Source of the DNA: Sphingobacteriaceae bacterium
Lineage (GTDB): Bacteria; Bacteroidota; Bacteroidia; B-17B0; Aurantibacillaceae
Assembly: GCA_023251775.1 (NCBI GenBank)
Contig: JAHEYC010000014.1
Coordinates: 1 to 55,793, forward strand
Length of the DNA: 55,793 bases
Direction: 5' to 3'
Part shown: in pieces, positions 51,974-55,793 of the stretch
Layout of the letters: every line of letters begins with the position of its first letter
How positions within the stretch are numbered: the first letter of the stretch is position 1
Position numbers and translations under genes: made by a program
Notes under the pieces: model-generated
What the model was told of the DNA's origin: nothing
The model's input: the letters and a program-made list of their open reading frames with translations, nothing else
Databases searched by the model: none

Positions 51974-53142
51974 TATTGGTATTTTTTCTTTTTTTGTATA
52001 TTAAACCCAACCATCATACCAATAGTTGTACCGCTTTTTCTTGGAGCTACGTATACGTTAACCGGAATATTTAAATAGCCAGAGTGGAATGTGCGACCTA
52101 CTGCAATAACCAAACCTGCATCAATTTTTAAGTTACCACGATTATCTAAACGTTCAACTGTGCTGTATGGATTGCTGTAATTGAAAGTTCTTCTCACTGA
52201 ATCCGGCAGCGTGTTAAAGTCTTCACTTAAATAGAATTTATTTTTATCGGCTTGCTTGTCTGACATTAACAGATCACCATTATCGCCATAACCTGAGTCA
52301 TAAAAACCCTTAGCCGTTTTTATTACTCTAAAAGTTGGACCGAAACCAAATTCCCATGCGCCTTGACCTTTTCCAAATCTAAATCCTAAGAGTGGAGTGT
52401 AAGAAGGAATGAATTTGCCACTTTCTAAACCACCAATTAAAAAGATGTTCTCAACCAAAGCCTGGAAACTTCCGGCGCTGATGTATTGAAACTCTTGTTG
52501 CCACCCGAATTGGAATGTAACAGGGTACATATTAAAGCCACCATTTTTTGGATCCGATTCAGTAAGTATCTTTCCAGCATCGCCAAGTGTGTGCGAAAAG
52601 CCCATGCGAGGACCGTTCAACTTCAAAGTATTCTTTGGACTTTCAATTGGAATGTCGTAATCGATCAAAAGTTTTACCATGTTGGGATCCGGTTCCTGAC
52701 CAACCAATTTTTTTACAGAAATGGCTACCATTTTTTGGATCTCAGGAAGATTTAAATACTCTGTTGATTCGGTCTTTTCAACTTTTCCTGTTTCCACTTC
52801 TAATAAACGAAGCGAGATCACGATCTTCTCTCCAAAACGTTCAATGTTTCCACTCAACATTTTGTCGACCTTTAGAAGTTTTCCTGTTTCAATTAAGCAT
52901 GATTTTGAATAACAGTTATTAAGGTCAACTTTATTGGCCGCTGTTATTTCTTTCACCTCATACTTATCGAGTACTGTGTAAACACCTGTTTTTTCAAGTT
53001 CTAAACGAACGAGGTATCCCATTTCTTCCGAATTGTTAACGATACCCTTGCTGTCGATGTTTAATACAGCAATGCTTGGTTTTGTTTGTGCAATTATATT
53101 TGTTGCAAATAGAATTGCTGCGATGATCGATTTTGTTTTCAT
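51973..53142 (-). CDS. Exported protein with CsgG/TolB-N-like domain
   Basis: The 389-residue protein has a signal peptide (MKTKSIIAAILFATNIIAQ). Residues about 20-140 resemble the CsgG/LpoB/TolB-N fold, with IAVLNIDSKGI, YTVLDKYEVKEI, KLLKVDKMLSGNIERFG and ISLRLLEVETGKVEKT. The C-terminal half (about 175-389) looks like outer-membrane-type beta strands. I infer a periplasmic or outer-membrane-linked role, possibly as part of an envelope complex. The stop and the next start overlap by one base. Confidence 0.7.
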   Translation of the reverse strand: MKTKSIIAAILFATNIIAQTKPSIAVLNIDSKGIVNNSEEMGYLVRLELEKTGVYTVLDKYEVKEITAANKVDLNNCYSKSCLIETGKLLKVDKMLSGNIERFGEKIVISLRLLEVETGKVEKTESTEYLNLPEIQKMVAISVKKLVGQEPDPNMVKLLIDYDIPIESPKNTLKLNGPRMGFSHTLGDAGKILTESDPKNGGFNMYPVTFQFGWQQEFQYISAGSFQALVENIFLIGGLESGKFIPSYTPLLGFRFGKGQGAWEFGFGPTFRVIKTAKGFYDSGYGDNGDLLMSDKQADKNKFYLSEDFNTLPDSVRRTFNYSNPYSTVERLDNRGNLKIDAGLVIAVGRTFHSGYLNIPVNVYVAPRKSGTTIGMMVGFNIQKKKKYQ

Positions 53143-53183
53143 TTTGTTGGTTTTTTTGTTGGGTTTATTTATTTTTTATTTGT

Positions 53184-53873
53184 TTAATAATTATAGTCTA
53201 TGGTTGTGTAACCATTAAGTGTACTTACTTTAGCGCGCTTCATAGTTCCCGGAATACTAAGGCCCATAATATATAAAGGACCATTTAAAAGATCGAGACG
53301 CTTGTAGCTCACATCGCCACTGTTTATTGAAATGAGTTTTATCTCTAGTCGTCTTCCATTATCAAAAATGATACATCCATTTGCTTCTTTAGTGTTTATG
53401 ACCGCAGTTTGGTCGTTCTCATTTGTTACAGGAACTTCTTTTTTTATTTCTTCTTTATTAATTGGGGCTTCAACTATTTTAGTGGTATAGTTTGTGAATC
53501 TGTACGACTTGAAATTTGCATTTTGATAAGAGAGGTTATCAATCGGCATTACGTGGATCACCGGAACTTTATTTGCTCTAAAGAATAAAGCGTGATTATA
53601 ATGTTTAGCAGGAGTTATCCTGTCAACATTCTTTATTTGTACATCATGATACGTGCCTTCAAAATAATATTCGATCTTACCCGAAACCGTATCCATTTTA
53701 TGGATCTTTACTTTTTTAAGATCCGGACCTTTTTTTTGCATGATCCATACTTGTCCTAATTCAGCAAGCGGAGTATATTGCCCATTTTCCCAAATTAGTG
53801 TATCTATTTGTCCAACCCCTTTAAAGAAAGTGAGTAGGATAAGGCTTAGTATTATTTTTTTTGTTTTTTTCAT
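53184..53873 (-). CDS. Exported protein with two Bacteroidota beta domains
   Basis: I choose ATG 53873 (MKKTKKIILSLILLTFFKGVGQ signal), giving 229 residues. A TTG in frame at 53888 would add five residues before it. Two similar beta-rich segments are visible. The first, around residues 45-105, contains GKIEYYFEGTYHDVQIKNVD. The second, near 155-225, contains GCIIFDNGRRLEIKLISI. The function is unknown. It is the first gene of a four-gene run on the minus strand. Confidence 0.65.
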   Translation of the reverse strand: MKKTKKIILSLILLTFFKGVGQIDTLIWENGQYTPLAELGQVWIMQKKGPDLKKVKIHKMDTVSGKIEYYFEGTYHDVQIKNVDRITPAKHYNHALFFRANKVPVIHVMPIDNLSYQNANFKSYRFTNYTTKIVEAPINKEEIKKEVPVTNENDQTAVINTKEANGCIIFDNGRRLEIKLISINSGDVSYKRLDLLNGPLYIMGLSIPGTMKRAKVSTLNGYTTIDYNY

Positions 53874-53893
53874 CGATATAAAGATCAACGAAG

Positions 53894-53901
53894 CAAAACT
53901 A
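53894..53901 (-). promoter_or_regulatory. TAnnTTTG box upstream of the 53.9 kb gene
   Basis: Read on the minus strand, TAGTTTTG fits the -7 box and lies 20 bases before the start codon at 53873. No clear TTG appears at the -33 distance, so the site is tentative. Confidence 0.35.
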
Positions 53902-54005
53902 GACCTATTGAAAGCCGATAAGAAATGGATTAGCGCGGTGCATTTTCACAATTTTTGGATTTTTGTATTTAAACACGTTTAGTTGAGGATGTTTTTGTCG
54001 GTTTC

Positions 54006-54060
54006 TTGCATTTTTCGCAAACGATATGTGGCAAATTATGGATTCTTGCAAAAATCGCAA
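54006..54060. promoter_or_regulatory. Two TTGC...GCAA dyads, operator-like
   Basis: ttgcatttttcgcaa (54006-54020) and ttgcaaaaatcgcaa (54046-54060) are near-palindromes with half sites TTGC and GCAA seven bases apart. Their centres are exactly 40 bases apart, close to four helical turns. They lie in the 298-base gap between secA and the next gene. Confidence 0.45.
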
Positions 54061-54126
54061 GACATAAAATGTATTGATCGCCAAAAATAATGAAGAAAAA
54101 AATTGACAAAAGTGGATATAAAATAA

Positions 54127-54153
54127 AAAAGCCCTTCAATTTGAAGAGCTTTT
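54127..54153 (-). terminator. Terminator downstream of secA
   Basis: A 13-base stem with one mismatch (aaaagcccttcaa / ttgaagagctttt) with a tight loop ends in a T-run on the minus strand, 18 bases after the secA stop. Confidence 0.75.
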
Positions 54154-54171
54154 AATTAAAACTATGTGTTT

Positions 54172-55793
54172 TTATTGTCCCTGGCCGTGGCAGTTCTTAT
54201 ATTTTTTGCCGCTGCCGCATGGACAAGGATCATTTCTACCTACTTTTTGCTCAACGCGGATAGGTTGAATTTTAGGTTTTTGTTGTACCTGCTCTTCTTC
54301 TTTAGCAATAATATCTTCGCGTGATTCAATTAGCTTTTCCTTTTTAGCTTTTGGTTGCTCTTGAGTAAATCGCGCCTGACGTTTTGCTTCTTCTTCATTT
54401 TGTGAAGGCAAACCACCCTTCATTAAAAACGATATGATATCCTTATTGGTTTTAATGATCATATCCTTAAATAAGTTGAACGATTCCAACTTATAAATAA
54501 CTAATGGATCTTTTTGCTCTAAAGATGCATTTTGCACGGCTTGTTTTAAGTCGTCCATTTCCCGTAAGTGTTCTTTCCAAGAATCGTCGATCATATTCAA
54601 TACCACATTCTTCTCAAAACTCAATACCATATCGCGCCCTTTTGTATCATACGCCTTTTTTAAGTTAGCCATTATCTGTATTGAACGAATTCCATCTGTA
54701 AATGGTGTTACTATATTTTCGAAGGTATTACTTGGATTGGTGTATACATCTTTTATTACAGGGAATACCTGCTCACTTATTTGTTTTGTTTTATCACGGT
54801 AATGTATTTCTATTCCTGCAAATAATTTTTGAACAAGTTCGGCCTCGCGCATGGTATTAAATTCATTTTCATTTACCGGACTTTCAATTCCAAACAAACG
54901 AATGCATTCTAAACCAAAGCCGGCAAAATCATTGAGATCTTTATATTCAGCAGTCAAGCTTTCCAATACTTCATAGATCATATTGGCGATATCAATACTT
55001 ATACGATCTCCGTACAATGCGTTTTTACGACGTTTATATATAACATCACGCTGTGCGTTCATTACATCATCGTATTCGATCAAGCGTTTACGAGTACCAA
55101 AGTGATTCTCTTCAACTCGTTTTTGCGCACGCTCAATTGATTTGGTGATCATGCTGTGTTGAATAACTTCACCTTCTTTTAATCCCATGCGATCCATTAA
55201 CGAAGCAATACGCTCGCTTCCGAATAAACGCATTAAATTATCCTCTAACGAAACAAAGAATTGCGAAGAACCCGGATCACCCTGACGACCGGCACGACCA
55301 CGTAATTGTCTATCAACCCTGCGACTTTCATGGCGTTCGGTTCCAATAATTGCTAAACCACCTGCATCTTTTACACCAGGCCCCAATTTAATATCCGTAC
55401 CACGTCCCGCCATATTGGTAGCAATTGTAACAGTTCCTGCTTTACCGGCTTCTGCAACAATGTCTGCTTCCTTTGCATGTAATTTCGCATTCAACACATT
55501 GTGCTTTATGCTGCGAAGTTTAAGCATACGACTTAGTAATTCCGATATCTCAACAGTAGTTGTACCAATTAATACCGGTCTTCCTGCCGCAACTAATTTT
55601 GCAGTTTCTTCAATTACGGCGTTATATTTTTCACGTTTTGTTTTGTAAACCAGATCTTGTTCGTCTTTACGGGTCATCGGACGATTGGTAGGGATCTCAG
55701 TCACATCCAATTTATAAATATCCCAAAACTCTTGCGCTTCCGTAGTTGCTGTACCCGTCATACCCGCAAGTTTATTGTACATGCGGAAATAAT
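54172..55793 (-). CDS. secA: Preprotein translocase ATPase SecA, partial at the window edge
   Basis: The minus-strand frame runs off the right end of the window, so the N-terminal half is missing. The visible 540 residues include [46 protein letters not shown] and [25 protein letters not shown] of the second ATPase domain. The helical scaffold follows. The zinc-binding SEC-C tail [18 protein letters not shown] is last. SecA drives export of unfolded proteins through SecYEG. Nothing suggests damage in this part. Confidence 0.96.
   Translation of the reverse strand, partial: YFRMYNKLAGMTGTATTEAQEFWDIYKLDVTEIPTNRPMTRKDEQDLVYKTKREKYNAVIEETAKLVAAGRPVLIGTTTVEISELLSRMLKLRSIKHNVLNAKLHAKEADIVAEAGKAGTVTIATNMAGRGTDIKLGPGVKDAGGLAIIGTERHESRRVDRQLRGRAGRQGDPGSSQFFVSLEDNLMRLFGSERIASLMDRMGLKEGEVIQHSMITKSIERAQKRVEENHFGTRKRLIEYDDVMNAQRDVIYKRRKNALYGDRISIDIANMIYEVLESLTAEYKDLNDFAGFGLECIRLFGIESPVNENEFNTMREAELVQKLFAGIEIHYRDKTKQISEQVFPVIKDVYTNPSNTFENIVTPFTDGIRSIQIMANLKKAYDTKGRDMVLSFEKNVVLNMIDDSWKEHLREMDDLKQAVQNASLEQKDPLVIYKLESFNLFKDMIIKTNKDIISFLMKGGLPSQNEEEAKRQARFTQEQPKAKKEKLIESREDIIAKEEEQVQQKPKIQPIRVEQKVGRNDPCPCGSGKKYKNCHGQGQ

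Noticed and set aside
54172-55782. SecA taken as a complete 536-residue gene
   Set aside because: The frame continues to the window edge (YFR before the first Met) and SecA needs the missing N-terminal ATPase and preprotein-binding domains.

Overview
The window is a 55.8 kb piece of an AT-rich Bacteroidota chromosome. The phylum call rests on several things. Two proteins carry the type B sorting domain of the type IX secretion system (T9SS). The primary sigma factor is short (287 aa). There are GWxTD, DUF349 and 'CCC-motif/DUF2752' genes, and promoter boxes of the form TAnnTTTG upstream of some operons. I cannot name the genus. Gene density is high, most genes are housekeeping or envelope genes, and I see no prophage, IS transposase, CRISPR array or rRNA.

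Layout. 1-5.2 kb: a DUF349 protein and a large PKD-repeat T9SS cargo, convergent on a shared terminator. 5.5-6.2 kb: two small membrane proteins. 6.1-11.8 kb, minus strand: a complete dlt-type D-alanylation operon in the order dltC-dltD-dltX-dltB-dltA-wzx. It includes a 49-codon dltX microgene that is easy to miss. 12.1 kb: tRNA-His. 12.3-16.2 kb: DUF2461, an AI-2E-family transporter, a GWxTD lipoprotein and a small secreted protein. 16.4-18.9 kb: a UPF0173 hydrolase, then parA-parB. 19-24.2 kb: a lipoprotein, an M48 protease and two outer-membrane-type proteins. 24.2-28.9 kb: two tandem fatty-acid desaturases, the primary sigma factor, a cold-shock protein and a DEAD-box helicase. 29.2-31.8 kb: a second transmembrane acylation pair (AlgI-like MBOAT plus AlgJ/X-like SGNH protein). 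31.8-36.2 kb: GT9, dapD, tRNA-Arg, dgkA, cmk and mltG. 36.3-40.8 kb: an operon with dapF and a seven-heme cytochrome/TPR lipoprotein. 40.9-48.2 kb: htrA, an LMW phosphatase, ferredoxin, a LuxC-like reductase, another T9SS cargo, an ABC ATPase without a normal start codon and an LtaS-like sulfatase. 48.2-48.8 kb: a truncated ORF6N gene interrupted by a four-helix-bundle cassette. 48.8-50.8 kb: accB-accC. 50.9-53.9 kb: four uncharacterised envelope genes. 54.2 kb to the end: the C-terminal part of secA.

The most interesting content is the pair of cross-membrane acylation systems. The dlt operon has every Gram-positive component (DltA activates, DltC carries, DltB and DltX cross the membrane, DltD transfers) plus a Wzx-type flippase, but the organism is a diderm that should lack teichoic acid. 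The microprotein DltX ends in FIYQQF. The unrelated-locus MBOAT at 29.2 kb ends in FIYYQF, fused to its own C-terminus. This is the same C-terminal acyl-relay motif in a split form and a fused form within one window. The DltB-like protein also has Asn where the second MBOAT histidine is expected.

Other items worth attention are two copies of a palindromic MITE-like repeat (one with a nested palindrome), an identical 18-nt leader element just upstream of parB and accC, a degenerate parS-like site 2.7 kb upstream of parA, and an HtrA with Glu at the catalytic Asp position.
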